Source of the DNA: Chlorobiota bacterium
Lineage (GTDB): Bacteria > Bacteroidota > Bacteroidia > Bacteroidales > F082
Reading direction: 5' to 3'
Length of the DNA: 64,000 nt
NCBI GenBank assembly: GCA_013151215.1
Contig: JAADIS010000113.1
Span: forward strand, 1 to 64,000
The notes below the pieces were generated by a model. It worked only from the letters and a program-made list of their open reading frames with translations, was not told the origin of the DNA and ran no database searches. The translations under genes and the position numbers were made by a program. Positions within the stretch are counted from its first letter, which is position 1; every line of letters begins with the position of its first letter. Shown piece by piece: positions 29,329-38,964 of the stretch.

Positions 29329-30963
29329 TCAATATACTTTCTCTCCATCCACATAGGTTGAAACAACTTTTGCCTTTAGCAGCTGCTCCTCCCCAGCCTT
29401 GATCAGGTCGGTATCCAGCACAACAAAATCAGCACGTTTTCCTTTTTCCAGGCTGCCTTTTTCCTTTTCGTCGAAGCTCCCCTTTGCAGGCCAAATAGTA
29501 ATTGACCTGAGCGCATCTTTCCTGTCCAGGGCGTTCTCGATTTGAAAACCGTTTTCGGGCAATCCTTTTACATCTTTCCTGATTACGGCGGCAAAAAAAG
29601 TTTTCAGCGGACTGATATCCTCTATGGGGAAATCGGTCCCGTTGACCAACCAGCCGTTCTGTCCCATCAAGTTTTTATAGGCATAAGCAGACTTCAGCCT
29701 CTCGTCCCCCAACCTTTCGTCGGCCCAGTACATATCCGAAGTACTATGTGTTGCCTGGACCGAGGGGATTATTGAGAAATCCTTGAAATAAGCAATATCG
29801 TCGGGACTAACTATTTGGGCGTGCTCCACCCTCCAGCGTTTATCGTTTCTTGATCTTAGGATTTCTGAATATGCCTTTAGCATAATACGGTTGGCCGAGT
29901 CGCCAATTGCATGCGTATTAACCTGAAATCCTGCATCATAAGCCTTCGAGCACATTTCCAGGAAATAAGATTCAGTATGCATTTGCAAACCATAATTGCC
30001 GGCATCGTCGGAATATGGTTTCAGTAATAAAGCACCTCTGCTGCCCAATGCGCCGTCGGAATATAGTTTGACCGCCGAAACGGTCAGCCTATCATAATGT
30101 TGAGGACCGATATTATAAAAATAGTCGAAATTTTCCTTATTGGGGTTTATCATGGCATACACCTTTATTTTAAGCTTGCCGTTGTCCTGGAGCCTCTTTA
30201 TCAGAAGAATATCCTGCTTGTCGAGACCTGCATCGCTTACCGTAGTAAGTCCTGCGGCAAAGCAGTTATACTGGGCCTTCATCAGCGCAAGGCTTTTTTC
30301 TTTTTCGCTGAAGCCCGGCACAGTGCTTTTTATCAAACCGGCGGCATTATCGACCAATACGCCGCTCGGCCTGCCGTTCTTTAATATTATTTCACCCCCT
30401 TTTATCTTTGTTGCCGCATTTATCCCCGCTACTTTAAGCGCATAATCATTGGCAATTACTGCATGTCCGTCAATGCGCGTCAACACTACGGGCCTGTCGG
30501 GGAAAAATTCGTTGAGCAAGCTATTGTCGGGGAACTCCTTGTGCTGCCAATCGTTCTGATCCCAGCCGCGGCCTAGGACCCATTTGGAAGGATAGCTCCT
30601 GTCATGCTCCTTTAGCCTCTCAACAACAGCATCAAAAGATCGGGTTCCAACCAAATCCGCATATTTCGTCAGCGAAATGCCATAAGACAAAAAATGGCTA
30701 TGCCCGTCGTTGAAACCAGGATATACGAATTTCCCATTTAAGTCAAGAAGGTTTTCCGAATCATAGTCCTTTAATATCCTATCATCGCCAAGGGCCAATA
30801 TTCTACCGTTCTTTATGGCCATGGCCGATGATATCGAAAAATCATCATCAAGCATATAAATCTTTGCGTTATAGATTATCAAGTCGGCGGCATTTGTTTG
30901 GGGGAAAACTGGTTTGCTCAAATAAATAATTACAAACAAGATGATTAAAGAAATATTTCGCAT
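29329..30963 (-). CDS. Exported amidohydrolase (YtcJ/amidohydrolase 3 type)
   Basis: The 544-aa protein has a signal peptide (about 1-21, ending VFPQ). The metal-dependent amidohydrolase fold shows the first metal site in FNDGHSHFLSYG (HxH), later His residues in NTHAIGDSANR and VEHAQIVSP, and the catalytic Asp in NGTDFPIEDISP. The C-terminal composite beta domain carries KGKRADFVVLD. The family hydrolyses amide or urea-type bonds in varied substrates; the substrate here is unknown. It stands alone between alpha-2-macroglobulin and the ABC transporter genes, all on the minus strand but with gaps over 150 nt. Confidence 0.9.
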   Translation of the reverse strand: MRNISLIILFVIIYLSKPVFPQTNAADLIIYNAKIYMLDDDFSISSAMAIKNGRILALGDDRILKDYDSENLLDLNGKFVYPGFNDGHSHFLSYGISLTKYADLVGTRSFDAVVERLKEHDRSYPSKWVLGRGWDQNDWQHKEFPDNSLLNEFFPDRPVVLTRIDGHAVIANDYALKVAGINAATKIKGGEIILKNGRPSGVLVDNAAGLIKSTVPGFSEKEKSLALMKAQYNCFAAGLTTVSDAGLDKQDILLIKRLQDNGKLKIKVYAMINPNKENFDYFYNIGPQHYDRLTVSAVKLYSDGALGSRGALLLKPYSDDAGNYGLQMHTESYFLEMCSKAYDAGFQVNTHAIGDSANRIMLKAYSEILRSRNDKRWRVEHAQIVSPDDIAYFKDFSIIPSVQATHSTSDMYWADERLGDERLKSAYAYKNLMGQNGWLVNGTDFPIEDISPLKTFFAAVIRKDVKGLPENGFQIENALDRKDALRSITIWPAKGSFDEKEKGSLEKGKRADFVVLDTDLIKAGEEQLLKAKVVSTYVDGEKVY

Positions 30964-31115
30964 GATATTACATTTTTTGATTACTTTGTTAATTCAATAG
31001 CTCCTATAGTCTTTATTTCTCGCAAAGCCTTAAAATGCTTATTACGGCAATGATGATATTTCATTATTTATTTTGCAATTATAAGAATATCTGCATGTTA
31101 CAAAGCCTCAACAAA

Positions 31116-31919
31116 CTATTGACAATTATTAGCCCCACTTACTATTTCAAAGCTTAAGCTTTCCCTGTTAAAGACAATCCCGTCCTTATCGAAATACTCG
31201 TTTATCAGTCCTGATCTTACCATTTCATTTGGTTCACCGCTAATGAATTTCCCGTCAGGCGACAACAACCAGATCTTATCGGAAAAACGCAATGCCGACT
31301 CTATATCATGGGTCGTCAACAAAACGGATTTGGACTTATTATAAGTCAGCTTCCTAAGCATCCTCATTATGCCCAGCTTACCGGGGGAATCGATAAATGC
31401 GGCCGGTTCGTCAAGGATGATCAGAGGCGTATCCTGTGCTATTGCCCTAGCAATGAGAACTCTTTGTTTCTCGCCATCGCTAAGCTGCGAAAATACCCGG
31501 TTCTCAAAAGATCTCAACTTCATTATTTCAATTGCTTCCTTTATTTTGCGGATATCATTGTCGTTTAAGCTGCCCATCGCACTTCCGTGCGGAAACCTCC
31601 CGAGCGACACCAGCTCGCTTACCTTTAAAAACGCGTCATCAATTTTGTCAGTTAAGACAACGGAGACTATCTTCGATAGCTCATTTACATTTATATCTTT
31701 AAAATCCACATCATCGAAGGTTATTTGTCCGGAAACAACTTTTTGCATCCCCAATATAGAGCGGATGAGCGTTGTCTTACCGCTACCGTTCAAGCCCAAT
31801 ACGCTAACAAACTCCCCCTTTTCGACATAAGCGTTTTTTATATGATGCAGTATCCTCTGGTTTTTCTTCCCGACGAAATATGCCGTTTTCAAATCATGTA
31901 TTTGTAAAACCCGACTCAT
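31116..31919 (-). CDS. FecE/BtuD-type ABC transporter ATPase
   Basis: The 267-aa ATP-binding subunit energises metal-chelate import. Walker A GLNGSGKTTL, signature LSDGEKQRV, Walker B LIILDEPAAFID and the switch His (TTHD) are all intact. Its start overlaps the stop of the permease gene by one base. With the permease it forms an importer for iron-siderophore, haem or cobalamin; the sequence does not decide which. No periplasmic binding protein gene is next to it. Confidence 0.93.
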   Translation of the reverse strand: MSRVLQIHDLKTAYFVGKKNQRILHHIKNAYVEKGEFVSVLGLNGSGKTTLIRSILGMQKVVSGQITFDDVDFKDINVNELSKIVSVVLTDKIDDAFLKVSELVSLGRFPHGSAMGSLNDNDIRKIKEAIEIMKLRSFENRVFSQLSDGEKQRVLIARAIAQDTPLIILDEPAAFIDSPGKLGIMRMLRKLTYNKSKSVLLTTHDIESALRFSDKIWLLSPDGKFISGEPNEMVRSGLINEYFDKDGIVFNRESLSFEIVSGANNCQ

Positions 31920-32953
31920 TATTGCTTTATTTTGGCTCGTTTAACAATGGCCCAAATAACTATGGGCGCCCCGATCATCGATGTTACGGCATTAATGGGC
32001 AATGAAGTGTCGTAGCCGGGCAATTTTGAGATAAAGTTGCACAAAAGGGCAATAAAAGCACCCAGGGCAACAACAGCCGGCAATAATATCCTGTGGTTGG
32101 AACTATTGAACAAATTGCGAGCAATATGAGGGATTGCCAGGCCAAGAAAGGCAATGGGACCCGTAAAGGCCGTTGCCAGCGAGACCAGCAGGCCTGCGAT
32201 AACAAGTATCTTCAACTGCAGCACTTTGGTATTTATACCCATGCTGCGGGCATAATTCTTGCCCATCAGGAAGACATTTAAGGAGTTTTGAAAAAGGAAG
32301 CCCAAAACCACCAATACGGAAACAGATATTGCCAATCCGATTGATTGCGGGAGACTTGTTTTGGAGAAGCTCCCCAGCCCCCAAAGCACGTATGCCTGCA
32401 GTTCAAGGCTGCGGCTAAAGAACTGAAGAACGCCCACCATAGCGTTTATGGCATATCCAATCATGATACCAATTATCAATACCACAACTATGTTTGCTAT
32501 TTTCGACGATACGAATATTATCAGCAATAAAACGGCCAAGGCCCCCAGGAGCGCAGCCACGACGACTAAGATGTTCCCGAGGGCAAAACCCGACAACATA
32601 AAGTCGATTCCCGACAAGGACCCGCTCAATACCACCAGCGCAACACCAAAACTAGCCCCTGACGATATGCCCAGGACAGAAGGGCCTGCCAATGGGTTGT
32701 TGAAAAGCGTTTGCAACAATAAACCGCTCAAGCCCAGGGCCATGCCAACAAAGGTTGCTGTAACCGCCTGTGGGAGGCGATAACTATTAATTATTATGGC
32801 ATCCGGCGAATCGGCGATCCTGCCCAAAAGCGCATCCAATACCCTGTCCCATGAAATCAAGACCGAACCATAACTGAGGTTCAACAGAAACAACATCAGT
32901 ACGCCGGCAGTAAGTACTATTATATATGCGGATGTTCTTTTAGCCATTTGCAT
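31919..32953 (-). CDS. FecCD-family ABC transporter permease
   Basis: The 344-aa polytopic protein has about ten membrane helices. FecCD/BtuC signatures are RLPQAVTATFVGMALGLSG and LLQTLFNNPLAGPSVLGISSG (read as consecutive parts), then GPIAFLGLAIPHIAR. It passes a chelated metal or corrinoid across the inner membrane. The ATPase gene follows directly. A palindrome and a promoter-like sequence lie just upstream, and a Fur-family gene is divergently placed 460 bp away, consistent with metal-responsive control (inference). Confidence 0.93.
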   Translation of the reverse strand: MQMAKRTSAYIIVLTAGVLMLFLLNLSYGSVLISWDRVLDALLGRIADSPDAIIINSYRLPQAVTATFVGMALGLSGLLLQTLFNNPLAGPSVLGISSGASFGVALVVLSGSLSGIDFMLSGFALGNILVVVAALLGALAVLLLIIFVSSKIANIVVVLIIGIMIGYAINAMVGVLQFFSRSLELQAYVLWGLGSFSKTSLPQSIGLAISVSVLVVLGFLFQNSLNVFLMGKNYARSMGINTKVLQLKILVIAGLLVSLATAFTGPIAFLGLAIPHIARNLFNSSNHRILLPAVVALGAFIALLCNFISKLPGYDTSLPINAVTSMIGAPIVIWAIVKRAKIKQ

Positions 32954-32957
32954 GGCG

Positions 32958-33021
32958 TAAAAATACTGTTTTTAGCTTTAGTCCGAGACAAAATTTCATA
33001 CCGCTGGCAATAAGCGGTATG
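32958..33021 (-). promoter_or_regulatory. Promoter-like sequence with adjacent 25-bp palindrome before fecCD permease
   Basis: On the minus strand, TATTTTTA (32958-32965) is one base off the TAnnTTTG -7 element, and TTTG lies at 32989-32992, with a somewhat long 23-nt spacer. Immediately upstream is a perfect 9-bp inverted repeat, CATACCGCT at 32997-33005 and AGCGGTATG at 33013-33021, 7 nt apart. It is placed as an operator would be, but the binding factor is unknown; it does not look like a classic Fur box. Confidence 0.5.
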
Positions 33022-33413
33022 ATTACTGAAGAATTGAGATAAGACCTGGTGTCCAGTAGAAATTTTGTGCAGAAATCAAACTGCTGACAAACACTTAGGT
33101 TGAAACCGTAAAAAGTCTCATAATACTATAAATAAAGTTCTTGTAAATAAATCGTATATTTCAAGAAGCACCACAAGACCTTGTACTTAAAATGTCGGCA
33201 ACCATTTACCACAGCACGTGAACAAGATAAATTTCTGTTGACAGCAATAATGCGGAACCCAAAGAATTTGAGAGAAATAGCAAATCGGCCAAAAGCATAA
33301 ACAACAGAGTATCAACAATAATATTTAAGATAAGCCTCAATCTTAAAACAAATAAAGATTAATTTGGCTTCATTACAATTGATAAAAGTCTATTTTTGCA
33401 TAAAACCGAAATC
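33022..33413. promoter_or_regulatory. Divergent intergenic region with fur promoter
   Basis: No gene is seen in this stretch. A -7-like TATTTTTG lies at 33391-33398 with TTTG at 33363-33366 (24-nt spacer). It predicts transcription starting near 33405, just before the ATG at 33414. An 8-bp inverted repeat, TTTAAGAT at 33325-33332 and ATCTTAAA at 33341-33348, lies upstream and may be an operator, possibly for autoregulation. Confidence 0.5.
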
Positions 33414-33833
33414 ATGAATGAGGGATTAGACAATAAAATGGAGTTTAGGCATATAAGGCCAACGGCGATGAGGGCGATTGTTTTAAAGCTTATGATGGAG
33501 AAAACTGCTGCCACAAGCCTGCCCGAGCTGGAAAACGAGTTGGAATCGGCTGACAAGGCCACATTATACAGAACCCTGAAAACCTTTGAACAAAACAAAC
33601 TGATACACCGCATAAACGATGGAAGCGGAACATTGAAATACGCCCTTTGCAAAGACAGCTGCGATTGTGATGTCGAAGACCAACACATTCATTTCCACTG
33701 CACAAAATGCAACGGCACCTTTTGTTTGAACGATATTTCAATCCCCAAGGTGATTCTGCCATCAGGATTCAGCCTTAGCGGTATCGACACCGTCGTTAAT
33801 GGGGTTTGTTCCAATTGCAACAATGATGCTTGA
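33414..33833 (+). CDS. Fur-family metal-responsive repressor
   Basis: A 139-aa protein from ATG 33414. An upstream TTG at 33396 lies inside the predicted -7 element and is rejected. The winged-helix domain has the family string ADKATLYRTLKTFE (about residues 45-60). The C-terminal half holds HIHFHCTKCNGTFCL and CSNC, the two CxxC pairs of the structural zinc site plus His ligands. It represses metal-uptake or related genes when metal is bound; whether the effector is Fe, Zn or another ion cannot be read. The C-terminus overlaps the next gene's start. Obvious candidate targets are the divergent FecCD importer genes. Confidence 0.88.
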   Translation: MNEGLDNKMEFRHIRPTAMRAIVLKLMMEKTAATSLPELENELESADKATLYRTLKTFEQNKLIHRINDGSGTLKYALCKDSCDCDVEDQHIHFHCTKCNGTFCLNDISIPKVILPSGFSLSGIDTVVNGVCSNCNNDA

Positions 33834-35364
33834 TTCAACAGCCTTCGCTGAAAAACAGGAATATTTTTATAAGGGAAAGCTGAGTTTACTGGCCTTTATT
33901 GCGTCGATGATTTTCGTTTCCTGCTATCCTACAAAACCAATAAGCAGAAAAAAGCACGATCTTGACACAGAAGTGGGAAACATCCTGGCTTATCCTCCTT
34001 TTAAAACCGCATCCTTCGGGTTTTATGCCATCGACCTCAACAGCGGCGAGGAAATTTCAGCATATCAGCCAGATATCGCACTTAAACCCGCCTCCACACA
34101 AAAGCTCATCACAACTGCGGCAGCACTGGAAATACTCGGCCCTGATTTCACCTTTGAAACAAAGCTCGCCTATACAGGTGATCTTAGCCAAGAAAACGGA
34201 TACCTCAACGGCAACCTCCTCTTGATAGGCGGTGGCGACCCAAGCCTCGGCTCCAAATATTTCGAGCAAACAGCAGGAAAGCAGTTCTTAAATGAGTTTG
34301 TCAACAAAATAAAGGACTACGGGATCGATTCTGTTTCAGGGCGCATAATTGCAGATGCCCGTTATTTCGACTGGGATATTATTCCGCCGACCTGGTCGTG
34401 GCAAAATATTGGGCAGTACTATGGTGCTTCGGCAAACGGGCTTGCGATTTACGACAATTATTTTTCCATATTGTTTAATACCTTCGACTATGGTAACACA
34501 ACGCTAATAACGGGTATTCGACCTTTTATCGAGGGCTTGAAGCTCACTAATTATGTTGTTGCCGATTCTATTTCATACGACAACGCTTATGTTTTCGGCG
34601 CACCCTATTCCAACAGGCGGACGCTAACAGGTGAGCTTCCCGTGCGTCGAACTAATTATGTAGTTGAGGCGGCAACCCCCGACCCTGCATATCTGGCAGC
34701 CCTTCAGCTCGACTCCGCTCTTAAAGCGAACAATATTTCGGTAAACCAAAAAGCTACAACGATCAGAAGAATCGTAGAATCGGGCGCAAAAAACAACCTG
34801 GCCGGCTTCCGCGTGTTTTATACCAAGAGATCTGTTTCGCTCAAAGAAATTATTGAACAAACAAATATACACAGCATAAACCTGTTTGCCGAGCATTGCC
34901 TGTTGCAACTTGCCGGAAATCTCGGCGGAAAAAAACAAACAGTCCCTGCCACCGACTCACTTATGTCGTTTTGGGCACAGAAGGGCATGGACACTCAAGG
35001 CATGTCGCTTAATGACGGAAGCGGGCTGTCGCATTATAACGCTGTAACGCCAAGGCAAATGGTTTTTGTGCTCGATTATATGAAAAACAGCAGTGCGCAC
35101 TTCAAAGAGTTCTACAGCTCATTGGCTGTTGGCGGACGGAGCGGGACATTGGAAAACATGTTCAAGGGCAGTAGTGCCGAAGGAAATATTCGCGCAAAAA
35201 GCGGAACTGTTACAAGGGGAAAAGCCTATGCCGGTTACTTAACTTCCGCCTCGGGAAGGGAAATTGCTTTTTCAATGATAGTGAACAACTTCAGCGGTAG
35301 CTCAGATGAGGCAAAAGCGAAATTGGAAGAGCTGATGACCGCACTTTCTGATTTTAATAAATAG
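33823..35364 (+). CDS. dacB: D-alanyl-D-alanine carboxypeptidase/endopeptidase (PBP4, S13)
   Basis: About 513 aa from ATG 33823 (ATG 33826 is equally possible); the start overlaps the fur stop. It has a lipoprotein-type signal (SMIFVSCYPTK). The S13 active site shows SxxK in LKPASTQKLIT, SxN in SINLFAEH, and KSGT in RAKSGTVTRGKAYAGY. It trims or cleaves peptidoglycan cross-links in the periplasm. Overlap with fur is unusual and may simply be compaction. lysA, which makes the DAP-derived lysine, follows after 12 nt. Confidence 0.93.
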   Translation: MMLDSTAFAEKQEYFYKGKLSLLAFIASMIFVSCYPTKPISRKKHDLDTEVGNILAYPPFKTASFGFYAIDLNSGEEISAYQPDIALKPASTQKLITTAAALEILGPDFTFETKLAYTGDLSQENGYLNGNLLLIGGGDPSLGSKYFEQTAGKQFLNEFVNKIKDYGIDSVSGRIIADARYFDWDIIPPTWSWQNIGQYYGASANGLAIYDNYFSILFNTFDYGNTTLITGIRPFIEGLKLTNYVVADSISYDNAYVFGAPYSNRRTLTGELPVRRTNYVVEAATPDPAYLAALQLDSALKANNISVNQKATTIRRIVESGAKNNLAGFRVFYTKRSVSLKEIIEQTNIHSINLFAEHCLLQLAGNLGGKKQTVPATDSLMSFWAQKGMDTQGMSLNDGSGLSHYNAVTPRQMVFVLDYMKNSSAHFKEFYSSLAVGGRSGTLENMFKGSSAEGNIRAKSGTVTRGKAYAGYLTSASGREIAFSMIVNNFSGSSDEAKAKLEELMTALSDFNK

Positions 35365-35376
35365 CAACAATTTATA

Positions 35377-36525
35377 ATGAAGGAGTTGATTAAAAAATTC
35401 GAACAGTACCAAACACCGTTTTATTGGTACGATATGGAATTGCTCGGGAACACCCTTAGGGTCATTAAGGAGGAGTCGTCCAAATATGGTTTTCAGGTTC
35501 ACTATGCCGTAAAAGCAAACGCTAATTTAAAGATTCTAAAAAAGATAAAAGAACACGGTTTTGGCTCGGACTGTGTAAGCGGTAATGAGATCCTGAGGTC
35601 GGCAGAAGCCGGATTCGCATCCGACAAGATTGTTTTTGCCGGCGTGGGCAAATCCGACGAGGAAATTAACATAGGGCTCGAAAACGACATTTTCGCGTTT
35701 AATGCCGAGTCGATACCGGAACTGGAAGTTATAGACGAGCTGGCAGTGCTCAAGGACAAGGCTGCTAATGTTGCCCTCCGCCTTAATCCCAACTTGGCGG
35801 CATCCACACACGAATACATCAGTACCGGGCTGAACGAGAACAAGTTTGGCATCAACCTCATGGATATGGACGAGGTGCTCAAGGTTCTCGAGGGGCTCAA
35901 AAACATCAAGCTTTGCGGGATACACTTTCATATCGGTTCGCAGATAACCGACATGGACAACTTCAAAAGTCTTTGCGACAAGGTGAACGGGATACAGGAC
36001 TGGTTTGAAAGCAAGAACATAAAACTCGAACATATAAATGTTGGTGGTGGTTTCGGAATCGACTATGAAAATCCTGACAAAAACCCAATTCCGGATTTCA
36101 AAGCTTATTTCAAGGTCTTTGCCGACAATCTGCAATTGAGGCCCTACCAACAGCTGCATTTTGAGCTTGGGCGCTCAGTTGTGGCCCAGTGCGGCAGCCT
36201 TGTTGCCAAAGTCCTTTATGTGAAGAACGGAGTTGAAAAGAAATTTGCTATTGTGGACGCCGGGATCACCGAGCTCATTAGGCCTGCCCTTTATAAGGCC
36301 CGCCACGAAATACATAATATCTGCTCGGAAGAAGTTCGGGAAAAATATGATGTTGTAGGCCCTATTTGCGAATCGGCTGATTTCTTCAGAAAAAACATTA
36401 TGTTGCCTACCACAAAGCGCGGCGACCTGCTTGCCATAAGAAGCGTTGGCGCCTATGGCCAGGTTATGACCAGCCGTTACAATCTTCGCAGGATTGTTGA
36501 GGCACATTATTCCGATGACGTATAG
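35377..36525 (+). CDS. lysA: Diaminopimelate decarboxylase
   Basis: The 382-aa PLP enzyme of fold type III converts meso-diaminopimelate to L-lysine. The PLP lysine is in HYAVKANANLKIL. Later landmarks are CGIHFHIGSQI, NVGGGFGIDYENPD, LGRSVVAQCGSLV and GPICESADFF, all typical. Its stop codon abuts the left end of a MITE-like element, whose first bases may contribute to the 3' end of this mRNA. It is the last gene of a fur-dacB-lysA run. Confidence 0.95.
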   Translation: MKELIKKFEQYQTPFYWYDMELLGNTLRVIKEESSKYGFQVHYAVKANANLKILKKIKEHGFGSDCVSGNEILRSAEAGFASDKIVFAGVGKSDEEINIGLENDIFAFNAESIPELEVIDELAVLKDKAANVALRLNPNLAASTHEYISTGLNENKFGINLMDMDEVLKVLEGLKNIKLCGIHFHIGSQITDMDNFKSLCDKVNGIQDWFESKNIKLEHINVGGGFGIDYENPDKNPIPDFKAYFKVFADNLQLRPYQQLHFELGRSVVAQCGSLVAKVLYVKNGVEKKFAIVDAGITELIRPALYKARHEIHNICSEEVREKYDVVGPICESADFFRKNIMLPTTKRGDLLAIRSVGAYGQVMTSRYNLRRIVEAHYSDDV

Positions 36526-36763
36526 TAGGGTCTGCCGAAAAAGTCCGTAGTGCATCATATACGAAGCAGCAAGGTGAAGGTGTATAATAATACTGCGAGT
36601 CGCAGCAATGAAGTAGATGATGTGCTACGGGCTAGCAAACAAGATTATTAGAAAAAATGCAGGCTTTTTTAATAAATCCTTGAAAAATGTTTGCATCCCT
36701 AACTAACAAAAATCGTGTAACAATATATACCTCACGTTGTTAGGCGTTTTTCAGCAGACCCTA
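36526..36763. mobile_element. 238-bp MITE-like element with TA ends
   Basis: The ends are near-perfect 17-bp inverted repeats (TAGGGTCTGCCGAAAAA at 36526-36542 and TTTTTCAGCAGACCCTA at 36747-36763, one mismatch). Both ends carry TA, matching a TA target duplication as made by IS630/Tc1-mariner transposases. There is no transposase ORF inside. The interior has a second imperfect inverted repeat (about 36547-36562 versus 36611-36626) and a small hairpin CTGCGA-G-TCGCAG. It is probably moved in trans. The parent IS is not in this window. Confidence 0.7.
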
Positions 36764-36781
36764 GTTAAACAAAACACATAA

Positions 36782-37951
36782 TCAGGGAGCCAACCAAAAC
36801 CCGACCGAGACCCCTAGTATGGTGCCGATGACATAACCAAGTATCCCTACCAGCACTGCTGGAGTAACCATGTTCTTAGCATTGAAGGATGCTGCCATTG
36901 GTGCTGACAAGGTAGGCCCTGAAACGTTTGCGCAGGAGGCGATAGCAATCTCCTTAAGGCTGAATTTAAAGATCTTGCCGAAAAACATAATAATAATAAA
37001 TTGTATAAGTAGTGTTAGGGTTGCAAATATCAAGATCCCGGGGCCAGCAAGAAATACATCTTTCAAGTTGGAGGCCGCACCCACAACTGCCAGGAATATA
37101 TATAGCATCGACATGCCCAGGCTGAAAGCGATATCTTCAAGTTTTTTAAAGATTTTAGGGAAGGTTGATACAACTATGGCCATTAATATCGTTATTACTA
37201 AGAGGCTCAGGTTCGCGGTGGTATTGAACAGTTGGGCCAGCAACCCGCCCAGCCAAGAGCCGGCAAAGGTTATCAGCGCGGAAATAGCGATGGCATAGGT
37301 AATGGAACCAATGCTTGGTTTTTCACCGGGTTCTTCGGTTTCCTCAATAGCGGCATTGTTGTTTTTGGCATCAAGCTCAGGATAATATTTTTGCAAGACT
37401 TTGATGAACGGCAGGTAGAAAAGAAAGATGAGATAAAACTGTATGCCGAAATTATCAACTGCCATAGTAGTTGTAAACAGGCTGCTCGTACTGAAATCAA
37501 GGGTTTCGGAAGCAGCAACGAAGTTTACGCTGCCGCCCACCAGTGTCGCGACGAAAACACCTGCGACCTTGAATGTCTCAGGGCCTACATTAACGATAAA
37601 GAAACTGATTATCGACCCAATTACTATTCCTGCCGCACCTATCAGGTAAATTACTATTAGCCTCCCGGATTCTTTAATAATTTTCAGGATGTTTGCGCTG
37701 AAAAGCAGCAGGGGAATTGCCATGGGCGTTACATAATCGAAAACGAAATCATATACAACCACATCTTTATCGCCCGAGGCGGAAGGAAGGAAATGAATGA
37801 GTGCAAGTATTGCCGTTAACACCATGGTGTACATCACGCCTGCGATATTCTTTATCCACCCTTTTTTTTCGGCGTAAACACCAAATGCCGAACTTGCCAT
37901 GATGACTGCCCAGATTGCCAAATGATTGTCTGCTGAAATTAATGAACCCAT
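36782..37951 (-). CDS. DUF819 family polytopic membrane protein
   Basis: A 389-aa inner-membrane protein with about ten to eleven hydrophobic helices and inverted-repeat-like halves. DUF819 family marks are VTPMAIPLLLFSANI, LVGGSVNFVA and the C-terminal ANVSGPTLSAPMAASF. Function is not established; the fold resembles secondary transporters. It starts 59 nt after the LD-carboxypeptidase gene on the same strand, so it may be the fourth gene of the muropeptide operon and could move a cell-wall peptide product (inference). Confidence 0.85.
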   Translation of the reverse strand: MGSLISADNHLAIWAVIMASSAFGVYAEKKGWIKNIAGVMYTMVLTAILALIHFLPSASGDKDVVVYDFVFDYVTPMAIPLLLFSANILKIIKESGRLIVIYLIGAAGIVIGSIISFFIVNVGPETFKVAGVFVATLVGGSVNFVAASETLDFSTSSLFTTTMAVDNFGIQFYLIFLFYLPFIKVLQKYYPELDAKNNNAAIEETEEPGEKPSIGSITYAIAISALITFAGSWLGGLLAQLFNTTANLSLLVITILMAIVVSTFPKIFKKLEDIAFSLGMSMLYIFLAVVGAASNLKDVFLAGPGILIFATLTLLIQFIIIMFFGKIFKFSLKEIAIASCANVSGPTLSAPMAASFNAKNMVTPAVLVGILGYVIGTILGVSVGFWLAP

Positions 37952-38010
37952 AATTCTGGTTTACTGAAATAAAAAATAATAAATTTCCGCTATATGAAAT
38001 AATGCCCTAA

Positions 38011-38964
38011 TTACAATACTGCTTTCTCAAGAAGCTCAAGACTGTTTTCGTTGGCGTTCAACCTGGCTTTTATGCCAAAGGGAATGCTTATTTTATAGTC
38101 GATATGCCCGAAGGGCAAGCCATAAGAAATTGGCATGTCATACATCGACAAAAGATCGTGAAGTGCCTGCCTGAGGCCAAGGGAAGGTTCTTCGTTTATA
38201 TTACAATTCTTGAACACGCCCATCACAATACCTGCTGCATGCTTCAGTTTAGTCGCTGACAGCAGGTGAAACAACATCTTGTCCACCTTATAGGTTTTTT
38301 CATCTACTTCCTCCAGATAAACAATCTTGTCTTTAAAATCGGGTTCGTATCCTGTTCCTATCAATGATTCAAGAACACTGATGTTGCCGCCCGCGAGATC
38401 TCCTTCGGCCACTCCCGGATTTAAGGTATAAATATCAAATTCAGGATTCCGGATTGTGTTTTCCTCCCTTTTATAGCCGTATTTATAAGTACCCGACGGT
38501 TCCGCTACCAGGTGATTGAATGAATCCACCGTGAAACTGTTGAAGTCGGACACTCCCATTGGGCTGTAAAAACCCACAAGTCCTGTTTTTTTATAAATGG
38601 CCGCATGCAGGGCTGTAATATCGCTATAGCCTAAAAGCAGCTTGGGGTTTTGCCCTATAAGTCCGTAATCCAATAGGCCTAGCAGCCTGACAGCACCGTA
38701 ACCACCTCTTACACATAATATTGCATCAACTTCTTTATTGGCAAACATCAACATCAGCTCGGCAGCCCTGTCGGCATCCTTTCCCGCCAGGTAGCCGTAC
38801 TCATCCAGTACGCTATCCTTATATAATACGCGATACCCCAAACCTTCAAGTTTGTTGACGGTTTCCTCCAACTGAGCGTCTTTTATCGCACTGCCGGGCG
38901 TTACAAGCCCGATTAGGTCGTTCTTCCTAAGCCGGGACGGCAATATCCTGGAAATCCTTTTCAT
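38011..38964 (-). CDS. LD-carboxypeptidase (S66, muramoyltetrapeptide type)
   Basis: The 317-aa cytoplasmic serine peptidase removes the terminal D-Ala from muropeptide tetrapeptides. Family marks are VTPGSAI, CVRGGYGAVRLL, nucleophile motif GYSDITAL, GGNISVLESLIGT, VYLEEVDEKTYKVDRM-like segment and the His of LPFGHI. The start overlaps the epimerase stop by 4 nt (ATGA), so translation is coupled. It acts with the epimerase and NlpC/P60 protein in recycling. Confidence 0.92.
   Translation of the reverse strand: MKRISRILPSRLRKNDLIGLVTPGSAIKDAQLEETVNKLEGLGYRVLYKDSVLDEYGYLAGKDADRAAELMLMFANKEVDAILCVRGGYGAVRLLGLLDYGLIGQNPKLLLGYSDITALHAAIYKKTGLVGFYSPMGVSDFNSFTVDSFNHLVAEPSGTYKYGYKREENTIRNPEFDIYTLNPGVAEGDLAGGNISVLESLIGTGYEPDFKDKIVYLEEVDEKTYKVDKMLFHLLSATKLKHAAGIVMGVFKNCNINEEPSLGLRQALHDLLSMYDMPISYGLPFGHIDYKISIPFGIKARLNANENSLELLEKAVL

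Noticed and set aside
32954-33413. Cobalamin riboswitch upstream of the FecCD permease
   Set aside because: No B12-box-like sequence was seen on the minus strand; the palindrome present is too simple.
35536-36159. 207-aa minus-strand open frame inside lysA
   Set aside because: lysA is certain from its PLP motifs; the antisense frame is a codon-bias shadow.
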